From Bordetella parapertussis (GTDB lineage Bacteria; Pseudomonadota; Gammaproteobacteria; Burkholderiales; Burkholderiaceae_B), in NCBI GenBank assembly GCA_945872285.1, contig CAMBZR010000019.1:1-44904 (forward strand): a stretch of 44,904 bases of DNA, given 5' to 3'. The notes under the pieces were generated by a model, which saw only the letters and a program-made list of their open reading frames with translations, was not told where the DNA came from and ran no database searches. The position numbers and the translations under genes were made by a program. Shown in pieces: positions 29,625 to 37,985 of this stretch (position 1 is its first letter; every line of letters begins with the position of its first letter).

Positions 29625-30911
29625 TTAATCCGGCAGGCAGGTTTCGCCACGGATTAAATCGGCAAAGGTTTCGCGTTGGCGGATCACATGAAATTGTTCA
29701 CCGTCTACCATGACTTCGGCGGGGCGGGGTCGGCTGTTGTAGTTGCCGGCCATGACAAAGGCATAAGCACCGGCTGATTCAATCGCCAAAAGGTCGCCCT
29801 CGGCTAAGGCAAGCTGTCGGTCACGCGCAAGCCAGTCGGCGCTTTCGCAGACGGGCCCGACCACGTCATACAACGTTGCGTTGGTTGTGCGCGGTGCGAC
29901 CGGCAGCACGCCGTGCCAGGCCTGGTACAGCGCGGGGCGCATGAGGTCGTTCATGGCGGCGTCAACAATCGCAAAGTTGCGCGCTTCGGTGTGTTTGAGA
30001 TATTGCACCGTCGTGAGCAGTACGCCCGCATTGCCGACCAGCGAGCGGCCGGGCTCAAGCACGAGCTGCAAATGACCATAGCCACGCTCTTGCAATTGTG
30101 CAAACACCCGGTCAAGTAACACCTTGGGTGCTAAGGGAGTTTCATCATCGTAACGAATCCCCAGGCCCCCGCCTAAATCTATATGCTTGAGCGCAATACC
30201 GATTAATTTAAGCTGATCAATCAGCTTGAGCAGCTTGTCTAAGGCATCAAGGTAAGGGCTCACTTCAGTGATCTGAGAGCCAATGTGGCAGTCAACGCCA
30301 ACGACTGAGAGACCCGGCAAAGAGGCTGCCAGTGTGTAGGCCTTTAGTGCGTCTTCGATGGCAATACCAAACTTATTTTCTTTAAGGCCTGTTGAAATAT
30401 AGGGATGTGTTTTTGCATCGACATCTGGATTGACGCGCAAAGACACCGCCGCGGTTTGACCAAGCGCCAAGGCGACCTCAGACAAACGCGTGAGTTCGGA
30501 AAGTGATTCGACGTTAAAGCATTTGACGCCAGCCTCAAGCGCGGCCTGCATCTCCCAGGCTTGCTTGCCCACGCCCGAAAAAACGACCTTGGAGGGGTGA
30601 GCGCCCGCTGCCAAGACGCGCGCAAGTTCGCCGCCCGAGACAATATCAAAGCCGCTGCCCAGTCGTGCAAATTCTTTTAGAACGGCTAGGTTTGAATTGG
30701 CTTTCATGCCAAAACACACTAAAACATCATGCCCCACGCAGGCGTCTTGGTAGGCGGCCCAGGCCGTCGCGAGCGCCCCCCGCGAGTAAACATACAAGGG
30801 TGTGCCGAGTTCTTTGCCTAGCTCGGCAAGTGATACGCCCTCTGCGTGCAGTTCAGCGGCGCGGTAATGAAAAAACGGAGCCCCTGTGGGCAAGGCGGTT
30901 TGAGCGGTCAT
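29625..30911 (-). CDS. lysA: Diaminopimelate decarboxylase
   Basis: LysA decarboxylates meso-diaminopimelate to L-lysine, the last step of lysine synthesis, using PLP. The 428-residue protein has PLP-binding Lys70 (CFGMKANSN), the glycine-rich HIGSQITE (about 210-217), the phosphate-binding LEPGRSLVGNAG (about 288-299), CESADWL with the active-site cysteine, and GAYAFVMAGNYNSRPRP near the C terminus. It ends 7 bp from the convergent deacetylase gene and follows lptM on the same strand after a 128-bp gap. Confidence 0.97.
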   Translation of the reverse strand: MTAQTALPTGAPFFHYRAAELHAEGVSLAELGKELGTPLYVYSRGALATAWAAYQDACVGHDVLVCFGMKANSNLAVLKEFARLGSGFDIVSGGELARVLAAGAHPSKVVFSGVGKQAWEMQAALEAGVKCFNVESLSELTRLSEVALALGQTAAVSLRVNPDVDAKTHPYISTGLKENKFGIAIEDALKAYTLAASLPGLSVVGVDCHIGSQITEVSPYLDALDKLLKLIDQLKLIGIALKHIDLGGGLGIRYDDETPLAPKVLLDRVFAQLQERGYGHLQLVLEPGRSLVGNAGVLLTTVQYLKHTEARNFAIVDAAMNDLMRPALYQAWHGVLPVAPRTTNATLYDVVGPVCESADWLARDRQLALAEGDLLAIESAGAYAFVMAGNYNSRPRPAEVMVDGEQFHVIRQRETFADLIRGETCLPD

Positions 30912-31039
30912 GTTGTGGCTATGGGTATTCAGGGTTTGGCACGTGATTTAGGCAACAATGTCTGCAGTAAGTGCTCTGAGGACCAGTCAACCCGCAAAAG
31001 AGTAACAACGGCAAGCAATCGTAAAAAAGTATAAGTTAG

Positions 31040-31279
31040 TTATTCAATGACAACCGGGGTGGGGATGAGCATTAAATCTTCATCAAAGAAAGGCACCACC
31101 ATGTCTTGTTCGTCAGGAATCACGCCGTACATCGAAAAAGGTGTCGTATAAGGGCGGATCTCGGCGGGCTTGGCGGGTAAGTAGAGTGGGCCTTTGTAGC
31201 CACAGCCAGCGACCCACACGGCAAGTGTCAGCATCGCTACAATGCGAGCACTTTGGTGGTTGTCGGTTTTGCTGATCAC
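31040..31279 (-). CDS. lptM: LPS-assembly lipoprotein LptM (YifL-like)
   Basis: LptM is a small outer-membrane lipoprotein that in E. coli helps LptD mature. The signature CGYKGPLYLP follows the lipobox VAGC (Cys26). I choose GTG 31279 because a GGAG site lies 6 bp upstream; this gives 79 residues and a basic N-region before the hydrophobic core. TTG 31294 would add five residues, and the internal ATG at 31234 would leave an uncharged signal. It is divergent from cyaY with only 32 bp between the start codons. Confidence 0.88.
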   Translation of the reverse strand: MISKTDNHQSARIVAMLTLAVWVAGCGYKGPLYLPAKPAEIRPYTTPFSMYGVIPDEQDMVVPFFDEDLMLIPTPVVIE

Positions 31280-31311
31280 TGCGCGCTCCGTCAAACGTGA
31301 GGATAAGGATT

Positions 31312-31641
31312 ATGAACGATACTGAATTTTATGCTCGGGTGACCGCGTTGTTAGATGCGATTGAAGCCCAAGCCGACCACTGGTTTGATCAACTCGACCT
31401 TGATATTGAAACTAAACGTCAAGGAAATGTTTTAAATCTGATTTTTGAAAACGGCCATCAAGTCGTGATCAATAGTCAGGCCCCACTGCACGAAATGTGG
31501 CTTGCCGCCAGAAGCGGAGGCTTTCATTATCGCTTTGACGGTCAACACTGGAAAGATACCCGTGGTGGCGCCGACTTGCACGATACCTTATCTCAGGTGT
31601 GTTCAGAGGCAACCGGCAAGCCCCTGACAGTTGTATTTTAG
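31312..31641 (+). CDS. cyaY: Iron-sulfur cluster assembly protein CyaY (bacterial frataxin)
   Basis: CyaY binds iron through acidic residues and modulates IscS-dependent cluster assembly. From ATG 31312 it has 109 residues: an acidic first helix (FYARVTALLDAIEAQADHWF), then LDIETKRQGNVLNLIFENG, QVVINSQAPLHEMWLAARSGGFHY and WKDTRGGADLHDTLSQ, all family hallmarks. ATG 31312 follows an AAGGAT site; the upstream GTG 31297 is less likely. Its stop codon overlaps the convergent mrcA stop by 4 bp. Confidence 0.95.
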   Translation: MNDTEFYARVTALLDAIEAQADHWFDQLDLDIETKRQGNVLNLIFENGHQVVINSQAPLHEMWLAARSGGFHYRFDGQHWKDTRGGADLHDTLSQVCSEATGKPLTVVF

Positions 31642-34040
31642 TTAGCTGGCGTCGAATTGCTACGGTTGCTACCAATATTGTTCAAAAAGTCGCCCAAGGA
31701 GTCGTTTTTTTCGGGAGTGCCAAGCTTCATGAGGGCTTGCCCGGGCGGAAACTCGCTGAAATACATGTTGCCTCCCTCTGTGATTAAGCCTTCGGGGGGC
31801 GCCGCCCGCTTTTGTTCCGGAAACGCCTTAAGCGCATTTTGCATATAGCCCAACCAAACCGGCAGCGATGCCCCACCCCCGGTTTCGCGCGAACCCAGTG
31901 ACTTGGGCTGATCGTAGCCCATCCAGGCGACACCGACTAACTGTGGCGTATAGCCCGCAAACCAGGCGTCGACCGAATCGTTGGTGGTGCCTGTTTTGCC
32001 AGCCAGATCGTCTCGTTTAATGACTTGTCTTGAGCGTGCCGCCGTACCCGAGGTGGCCACCCCGCGTAGCAAATCGTCCATGACGTATGCCGTTCGGGCA
32101 TCAATCGCGCGTGCGGCAGCGTCGCCGGCGATGGTGGGCTTGGCCTGCATGATGACCTGTGCGTTTGCGTCGGTGACCCGGTCAATTAAGTAAGGGGTGA
32201 TGCGATAGCCGCCGTTCGCAAAAACTGCGAACCCTGAGGCGAGCTGCAAGGGCGTGACCGCGCCAGACCCAAGCGCCATAGGTAAATAAGCGGGATGACG
32301 GGCCTTGTCAAAGCCAAACCGCACGATATAGTCTTGCGCATATTTAGGTCCGATCGACTGCAGAATACGGATCGACACCATGTTTTTTGAGCGCGCGATG
32401 GCCTCACGCATCGTGAGTTTGTCGTCATACTGCCCACCGTAGTTTTTGGGCGCCCACGCCTTAGAACCGGTTTGTTCGGCAGTCAGCTCAAAGGGTTGAT
32501 CCGAAATGACCGTGTTCGGGGTAAGCCCGCGCTCGAGCGCGGCCGCATAAATAAACGGTTTGAACGCTGAGCCTGGCTGGCGCCAGGCTTGGGTGACGCG
32601 GTTAAAGTTGCCATGATAGAAGTCAAACCCCCCTACCATTGCCCGTATTGCGCCGTCTTGCGGGATCATCGACACAAAGGCCGATTGCACGGTAGGCAGG
32701 TTTAAGATCTCGGGGTACCCAGCGCCTTTATATACGTAAACGACAGAGCCGCGCTGCAAGCGCAAGTCATTGGGCGCCTTAGGATTAAGCGCGCGCGCGA
32801 TCACACTGAGCGCCTTTTTATCTTTGATCGAAACAATATCGGTTGAGCTGCGCGCCACCCTGACTTCGTCGGGCTTAACCGAGAGCACCACGCCAATTAG
32901 CATCTCGGTGCGATCAGGATATTTATCGAACACGCCATCCAAGAACTCATCGAGTTTTGCGGGATCGTTTTCGATGCCAGCAGGCATCGTTAACTGCGCC
33001 TCAGGCCCCGGAAAGGGCGCGCGTCGCGTGTAATCCAGTACGCCTTCACGCAGTGACTCGTAAGCCCACTGCTGATCTTTAGACTGAATGGTGGTGTACA
33101 CGTTTAAACCGCGCGAATAAACGCTATCTGGGTACACACTGATCATTAATTGACGCGCCAACTCAGAGACGTACTCGCCATGGATGGCAAAGCCGCCCGC
33201 CGGTGTGCCTTCAGCCGATTTGATGATCACGGGCTGATCGAGGGCTTTTTTGTACTCAGCGTCGGTTAGATAGCCCAAAGAGTGCATACGGCCCAGCACA
33301 TAACGCTGGCGCACGACCGCGCGCGGTTTGTTCGCGATCGGGTTAAAGCGCGAGGGCGCTTTCGGGATGCCGGCAAGCAACGCGGCATCGGCCGGCGTGA
33401 TCTCAGAAATCGATTTGCCTAAGTATGTTCGTGAGGCAGCTGCAAAGCCATACGCGCGATTACCCAAATAGATTTGATTCAAATAAAGTTCAAGAATTTG
33501 ATCTTTGCTGAGGTTGGCCTCGATTTTGAAGGTCAGCAACAGTTCGTAAAACTTACGCGAATAGGTCTTTTCAGATGACAGGTAAAAGTTACGGGCGACC
33601 TGCATGGTGATGGTGCTTGCACCTTGCGTTTTTTGCATTGAGATCAGGTTTGCTAAGCCCGCACGCACGACGCCAAACCAATCGACCCCGCCGTGTTGAT
33701 AAAACCGGTCGTCTTCGGCGGACAGCACAGCAGACTTCATGACATCGGGGATTTCGTTAAAACGTAGGACATTGCGACGCTCTTCGCCAAACTCGCCAAT
33801 CATCACTTTATCGGCGGTAAAAATACGCAATGGCACCCGCGGCCGATAGTCAGTCATGGCGGTGAGTTCGGGAACATTGGGCCAGGCTAGCGCCAGCGCC
33901 ATGCTAAACAGCAAAGCCCCGCACACAGCCAGGCCCGCCGATAGAATCGCCAGCTTAAGAAAAAATCCAATCAGCCAGGAGCCTAGCCGCTGGGGCTCGT
34001 GGGGTTCGTCGTCGTCGCGGTGGGTGGTAGATTTGCTCAT
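31638..34040 (-). CDS. mrcA: Penicillin-binding protein 1A (bifunctional peptidoglycan synthase)
   Basis: PBP1A polymerises lipid II into glycan strands and cross-links them in the periplasm. The 800-residue protein has a short cytoplasmic tail and one membrane anchor (about 22-52). The GT51 domain shows catalytic Glu109 (SAEDDRFYQHGG), QGASTITMQVARN (139-151) and RKFYE. The transpeptidase domain shows Ser491 in GSAFKPF (SxxK), SKN (551-553) and KTG (682-684). An OB-like insert lies between. It is divergent from aroK, in the classical ponA-aroK-aroB order of proteobacteria. Confidence 0.97.
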   Translation of the reverse strand: MSKSTTHRDDDEPHEPQRLGSWLIGFFLKLAILSAGLAVCGALLFSMALALAWPNVPELTAMTDYRPRVPLRIFTADKVMIGEFGEERRNVLRFNEIPDVMKSAVLSAEDDRFYQHGGVDWFGVVRAGLANLISMQKTQGASTITMQVARNFYLSSEKTYSRKFYELLLTFKIEANLSKDQILELYLNQIYLGNRAYGFAAASRTYLGKSISEITPADAALLAGIPKAPSRFNPIANKPRAVVRQRYVLGRMHSLGYLTDAEYKKALDQPVIIKSAEGTPAGGFAIHGEYVSELARQLMISVYPDSVYSRGLNVYTTIQSKDQQWAYESLREGVLDYTRRAPFPGPEAQLTMPAGIENDPAKLDEFLDGVFDKYPDRTEMLIGVVLSVKPDEVRVARSSTDIVSIKDKKALSVIARALNPKAPNDLRLQRGSVVYVYKGAGYPEILNLPTVQSAFVSMIPQDGAIRAMVGGFDFYHGNFNRVTQAWRQPGSAFKPFIYAAALERGLTPNTVISDQPFELTAEQTGSKAWAPKNYGGQYDDKLTMREAIARSKNMVSIRILQSIGPKYAQDYIVRFGFDKARHPAYLPMALGSGAVTPLQLASGFAVFANGGYRITPYLIDRVTDANAQVIMQAKPTIAGDAAARAIDARTAYVMDDLLRGVATSGTAARSRQVIKRDDLAGKTGTTNDSVDAWFAGYTPQLVGVAWMGYDQPKSLGSRETGGGASLPVWLGYMQNALKAFPEQKRAAPPEGLITEGGNMYFSEFPPGQALMKLGTPEKNDSLGDFLNNIGSNRSNSTPAN

Positions 34041-34084
34041 TGCTTTGTATTTTAATGGTTTTAAGTCGTTTTGCCGGATTCAGT

Positions 34085-34113
34085 TTGAGCTGTACTGCAG
34101 TCAATGGGATAAT
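34085..34113 (+). promoter_or_regulatory. Promoter-like site for aroK
   Basis: TTGAGC (34085-34090) and GATAAT (34108-34113) are 17 bp apart. The predicted start point, about 7 bp downstream, falls on or next to the aroK ATG (34120), so the transcript could be leaderless. No strong ribosome binding site is visible before the ATG. Confidence 0.45.
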
Positions 34114-34119
34114 CAGACG

Positions 34120-34842
34120 ATGAACAATGCGTTGACCCCCGAGTCGCACACTCCGCGCGATCCTGAGCGCCCAAGTCTGACGCCGGCCTTGCCTGCGCAA
34201 AGGAGTGCGCCTGTGTGGGTCGAGTCCACTCCGGTCTTTTTAGTTGGAATGATGGGAGCGGGTAAAACGACCATCGGTAAAGGTCTGGCAAAAGTGCTAC
34301 GCCGCGAATTTCTTGATCTTGATCATGAGCTTGAAGCGCGTTGCGGCGTAAAGATCCCCACCATCTTCGAGATCGAAGGCGAAGTCGGATTTCGTAAACG
34401 CGAGTGTCAAGTGCTTGATGACTGTTCGCTGCGCCCCGGTTTAGTGATTGCCACGGGCGGCGGGGCCGTTGTAGCCGCTGAAAACCGTCAGGCGTTGCGC
34501 ACGCGTGGCGTGGTGGTCTATTTGCGTGCGAGTGTTGATGAACTGTATCGGCGCACCAGTCGCGACCGTAATCGCCCCTTGCTGGCAACTCCCGACCCGC
34601 GCGGCACCCTGCGCAGTTTGCTTGCATTGCGCGAGCCTCTCTATCAAGAGGTCGCCGACATCGTCGTAGACACCGGCGCGGTCTCGGTGTCGCAGTTGGT
34701 CGCGCAACTTGTCGAGCGGCTCAAACAGATTGATAAGGTGATTGATCAACAGGCGCAACGCCAGCCCGAAAACTCTTCAGAGAACATGCGAGCAGATTTT
34801 ACTGCTAGCCATCCACCCGAGAATAAGCCATGCACACCGTAG
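34120..34842 (+). CDS. aroK: Shikimate kinase
   Basis: AroK phosphorylates shikimate at the 3-hydroxyl in the aromatic amino acid pathway. From ATG 34120 it has 240 residues, longer than the usual ~175 because of a Pro-rich N-terminal stretch (1-38) and a polar tail (about 215-240). The core shows Walker A GMMGAGKT (43-50), Asp66/Asp68 (FLDLDHE), shikimate-binding Arg92 (GFRKRE), GGG (113-115) and the lid RDRNRPLL. Its end overlaps the aroB start by 13 bp. Confidence 0.95.
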   Translation: MNNALTPESHTPRDPERPSLTPALPAQRSAPVWVESTPVFLVGMMGAGKTTIGKGLAKVLRREFLDLDHELEARCGVKIPTIFEIEGEVGFRKRECQVLDDCSLRPGLVIATGGGAVVAAENRQALRTRGVVVYLRASVDELYRRTSRDRNRPLLATPDPRGTLRSLLALREPLYQEVADIVVDTGAVSVSQLVAQLVERLKQIDKVIDQQAQRQPENSSENMRADFTASHPPENKPCTP

Positions 34843-35909
34843 CTGTCGCGACCCCAGGCGGGCAATATCCCATTCACATCGCCCCCGGCAGGCTCGAAAG
34901 CCTCGCCCAAGCCATCCCCACCGACGCCACCTCGATTGTGTTGATCACCAACCCCACGATACAAGACCTGCTCGGCGAGCGAGTGCGTCAAGTTCTGGCA
35001 ACAACCGGTAAGCGGCTGGTGAACGTTGTACTGCCCGATGGCGAATCCCACAAAACGCTTGAGACGCTCAATCAGATTTTTGACGCCATGCTTGGGGCGC
35101 AACTCGATCGGCGCACCGTGATCGTGGCGTTAGGCGGTGGCGTCATCGGAGACATGGCGGGTTTTGCAGCGGCGGTTTATCAGCGCGGCGTACGCTTTGT
35201 GCAAGTACCCACCACGTTGCTGTCGCAAGTGGATTCCTCAGTGGGTGGCAAAACAGCGGTGAATCACCCGTTAGGCAAAAATATGATCGGTGCGTTTTAT
35301 CAGCCGATTGCCGTAGAAATCGACACCAGCGTCTTGAGTACCTTACCCGATCGCGAGCTGTCGGCCGGCCTGGCTGAGGTCATTAAATACGGCTTGATTC
35401 TAGATTCAGAGTTTTTTGAATGGTGCGAAAAAAATGTCGCCGGTTTGCGCGCGCGCGACCCAGAACTGTTAGCAGTAGCGATTCGTCGCTCTTGCGAGTT
35501 CAAAGCCTGGGTCGTTTCAAAAGACGAGCGCGATACCGGCCTGCGTGCCATCTTAAATTTTGGCCACACCTTTGGTCACGCGATCGAAGCGGGGCTTGGA
35601 TACGGCGAATGGCTACATGGCGAAGCGGTAGGTTGCGGCTTGGTCATGGCGGCTGATTTATCGGCAGAGCTGTTTGGCTTTGCACAGACCGACGTGCAGC
35701 GTGTGCGCGCGTTGGTGCGCGCCATTGGCTGCCCGGTGCTTGGACCGCGTTTGGGCGGCGTTGAGCAGTGGATGCAACTCATGCGAGGCGACAAAAAAAC
35801 GGAAGCAGGCGAAATCAATTTTATTTTGATGCCAAAAATTGGTGAAACGATTCGCCGCACAGCGCCCGCCGACTTAGTGTCACGCGTGATTTTGCGCAAC
35901 ACGGCCTAG
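34830..35909 (+). CDS. aroB: 3-dehydroquinate synthase
   Basis: AroB converts DAHP to 3-dehydroquinate, the second shikimate-pathway step, using NAD+ and a divalent metal. The 359-residue protein has GGGVIGDMAGFAA (102-114), PTTLLSQVDSSVGGKT (127-142), and metal ligands Glu183 (GLAEVIKYG), His246 (LNFGHTFGHA) and His263 (WLHGEAV). It overlaps aroK and is followed 9 bp later by the dGTPase gene, so the three probably form one operon. Confidence 0.98.
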   Translation: MHTVAVATPGGQYPIHIAPGRLESLAQAIPTDATSIVLITNPTIQDLLGERVRQVLATTGKRLVNVVLPDGESHKTLETLNQIFDAMLGAQLDRRTVIVALGGGVIGDMAGFAAAVYQRGVRFVQVPTTLLSQVDSSVGGKTAVNHPLGKNMIGAFYQPIAVEIDTSVLSTLPDRELSAGLAEVIKYGLILDSEFFEWCEKNVAGLRARDPELLAVAIRRSCEFKAWVVSKDERDTGLRAILNFGHTFGHAIEAGLGYGEWLHGEAVGCGLVMAADLSAELFGFAQTDVQRVRALVRAIGCPVLGPRLGGVEQWMQLMRGDKKTEAGEINFILMPKIGETIRRTAPADLVSRVILRNTA

Positions 35910-35918
35910 GCGAACACG

Positions 35919-37058
35919 ATGTCCGAACTTGCCGTCTATGCGTCGCGTGCCGATCAAAGCCGAGGTCGCAGGCACCAAGAACCCGCGCCTTCAAATCGCA
36001 GCGAGTTTCAACGCGATCGCGATCGTATTATTCACGCGGGCGCCTTCAGGCGACTTGAATATAAAACACAAGTTTTTATCAATCATGAGGGTGATCTGTT
36101 TCGCACTCGCTTGACGCACTCTCTTGAAGTTGCGCAGATCGCGCGCGTGCTTGCGCGAAGTTTGCGCTTAAACGAAGACTTAACCGAAGCGATCGCGCTG
36201 GCGCACGATCTGGGCCACACCCCGTTTGGCCATGCCGGACAAGATGAACTCAACGCGTGCCTGCGCGAGTTCGCCCCCGAGGCAGGTGGGTTTGAGCACA
36301 ATTTGCAAAGCCTGCGGGTCGTAGACGAACTTGAAGAGCGTTACGCTTCGTTTAACGGCTTAAACCTGTGTTTCGAGACGCGCGAAGGCATCTTGAAGCA
36401 TTGCTCGCTGGCACATGCCAGGCGTTTGGGCGACGTCGGACAGCGCTTTATCGACCGCACGCAACCCTCTCTAGAGGCGCAACTCGCCAATCTGGCCGAC
36501 GAAATCGCCTACAACAATCACGATATCGATGATGGCCTGCGTTCTGGGCTCTTGACCCTAGAGCAGTTGCAGGCCGTGCCGATTTTTGCACGCCATTACG
36601 CCCACGTGCTGACGGTGTGGCCCGGGCTTGCTGCGCGCAGGCTCGTGTCAGAAACGATTCGCAACATGATCAACACCTTAATTACCGACGTGACGCAGAC
36701 CACCTCAGCGAAGTTGGTCCAAGCCGCGCCGGCGGATGCCGGTGCAGCGCGTCAGTGCGGCGCCTTGGTCGCGTTTTCGAGCGAAGTCCGGCATGAAGCG
36801 GACGCATTAAAAAAATTCTTGTACGAAAACCTGTATCGTCATTACAAAGTCATGCGAATGACTAACAAGGCTCGGCGAATTGTGCGCGAATTATTTAGTG
36901 CCTTCATTCAAGAGCCTCGATTGTTACCGCCTGATTACTGGCATGACGACCAAATGGTTCAGGCGCGAGCGATTTCGGATTACATTGCTGGCATGACTGA
37001 CCGTTATGCGATACGCGAACATCATCGCTTGTTTCGTATGGGTGAACAGTTCGGTTAA
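35919..37058 (+). CDS. dgt: Deoxyguanosinetriphosphate triphosphohydrolase-like protein
   Basis: dGTPase-family HD hydrolases cleave dNTPs to nucleosides and triphosphate. The 379-residue protein has the HD metal site at His67 ([12 protein letters not shown]), His96-Asp97 ([13 protein letters not shown]) and Asp194 ([16 protein letters not shown]). The N-terminal [25 protein letters not shown] is also conserved. It is the shorter dGTPase-like type rather than the ~505-residue E. coli Dgt, so substrate preference is uncertain. It follows aroB after 9 bp, an arrangement common in betaproteobacteria. Confidence 0.94.
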   Translation: MSELAVYASRADQSRGRRHQEPAPSNRSEFQRDRDRIIHAGAFRRLEYKTQVFINHEGDLFRTRLTHSLEVAQIARVLARSLRLNEDLTEAIALAHDLGHTPFGHAGQDELNACLREFAPEAGGFEHNLQSLRVVDELEERYASFNGLNLCFETREGILKHCSLAHARRLGDVGQRFIDRTQPSLEAQLANLADEIAYNNHDIDDGLRSGLLTLEQLQAVPIFARHYAHVLTVWPGLAARRLVSETIRNMINTLITDVTQTTSAKLVQAAPADAGAARQCGALVAFSSEVRHEADALKKFLYENLYRHYKVMRMTNKARRIVRELFSAFIQEPRLLPPDYWHDDQMVQARAISDYIAGMTDRYAIREHHRLFRMGEQFG

Positions 37059-37148
37059 AACTTTGTTGGCAGGCGCGCACGCCCTTGTGCCAAGAGAAAG
37101 CTTAAGTGCTTTGCGCTGGCCGAGCGGATTCAGTACAAAGGAGGAAAT

Positions 37149-37985
37149 ATGAAGCAGTCTGAGCAAACCTTTTTTCAGTCGCACGTGCGCACAGGCTTGC
37201 TGGCGCTGGCGATCGCTGCAATGCTTGCTCTGACAGCATGCTCACAGCGGGCAGCGCCGATTGGCAATGCCAGTGCTGGCGCTAACGAAAGCGGGCCCGT
37301 CGCGATGGCGCTGCCGATCGCTGCGCCTGGCGATTTTTCGAACACTCCTGCGTCAGCGCCGGCGCGTCCTGTGCCGTTTGCTGCACCACCTGTTGAGCCT
37401 GCGTCAAGTCAGACCGGCGCGGCGGTTATCGTGAGTGGTGGCCCAGCCAATCTGGGTGAGCTTAAACTTTCATTGGTGCAAATTTGTACACCGACGCGCT
37501 CGGGCAATACGTGTAATCTTGCGTTTGTTGAGGCTCGCGCGGGACAAGATGCTGCAGGTTTGACGCGTGATTATTTTAGTCGCGCGGGTGGCGAGGCGAC
37601 GCCAAAAATAACTGTCGAAAGCCCGTGCTCGCCCGGCTGGGTGGCGTCTCTGGTGTCGCAGCAAGGCAGCGTACAAGGTGGAGGCGTGTTGCGCGCGTAT
37701 GCGGCGGTGTGTGGCCACCCTAACGCAGCGAGCGCATTGAGTGCAGCCTTTAATATTTGCGATGGACGCACGCAAGGGGGTTGCCGTAAATCGAGTCGCG
37801 TCAATGTGTTGTGGGGGCGGTGGTCGCCCGAGCAGCCGGGCGCCGGCAGTGGCGAACCTGGTAAGCCACTTGAGGCTTCGGGTTTGGCCAGCGGTCAGCG
37901 TTGTGATTCGGCTCTGCCGCTCGTCGAGTCGCAGCACTGCGGCAACACCGCCGCCTCGCAGTTAAGATTTTTTGGGTTGCCGTAA
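37149..37985 (+). CDS. Cysteine-rich lipoprotein of unknown function
   Basis: A 278-residue exported protein with an unusually strong ribosome binding site (AAGGAGG, 37138-37144, 4 bp before ATG). The N terminus is a lipoprotein signal ending in LTAC (Cys31), with basic Arg15 and a hydrophobic core. Residues about 32-95 are an Ala/Pro/Ser/Gly-rich linker. The C-terminal domain has eight further cysteines, enough for four disulfides; the part around [28 protein letters not shown] loosely resembles DUF4189-type repeats, which is only a suggestion. The last 24 bp overlap the 3-prime end of uvrA on the opposite strand. I do not recognise the function. Confidence 0.8.
   Translation: MKQSEQTFFQSHVRTGLLALAIAAMLALTACSQRAAPIGNASAGANESGPVAMALPIAAPGDFSNTPASAPARPVPFAAPPVEPASSQTGAAVIVSGGPANLGELKLSLVQICTPTRSGNTCNLAFVEARAGQDAAGLTRDYFSRAGGEATPKITVESPCSPGWVASLVSQQGSVQGGGVLRAYAAVCGHPNAASALSAAFNICDGRTQGGCRKSSRVNVLWGRWSPEQPGAGSGEPGKPLEASGLASGQRCDSALPLVESQHCGNTAASQLRFFGLP

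Noticed and set aside
33856..34119. Upstream extension of the aroK frame
   Set aside because: It runs over the start of mrcA and its promoter region, encodes no shikimate kinase sequence, and the kinase is complete from ATG 34120.
37067..37094. Hairpin after the dGTPase gene (TTGGCA paired with TGCCAA, with an inner GGCG/CGCC stem)
   Set aside because: It has a bulge and no T-tract; it may shape the 3-prime end but is not a supported terminator.
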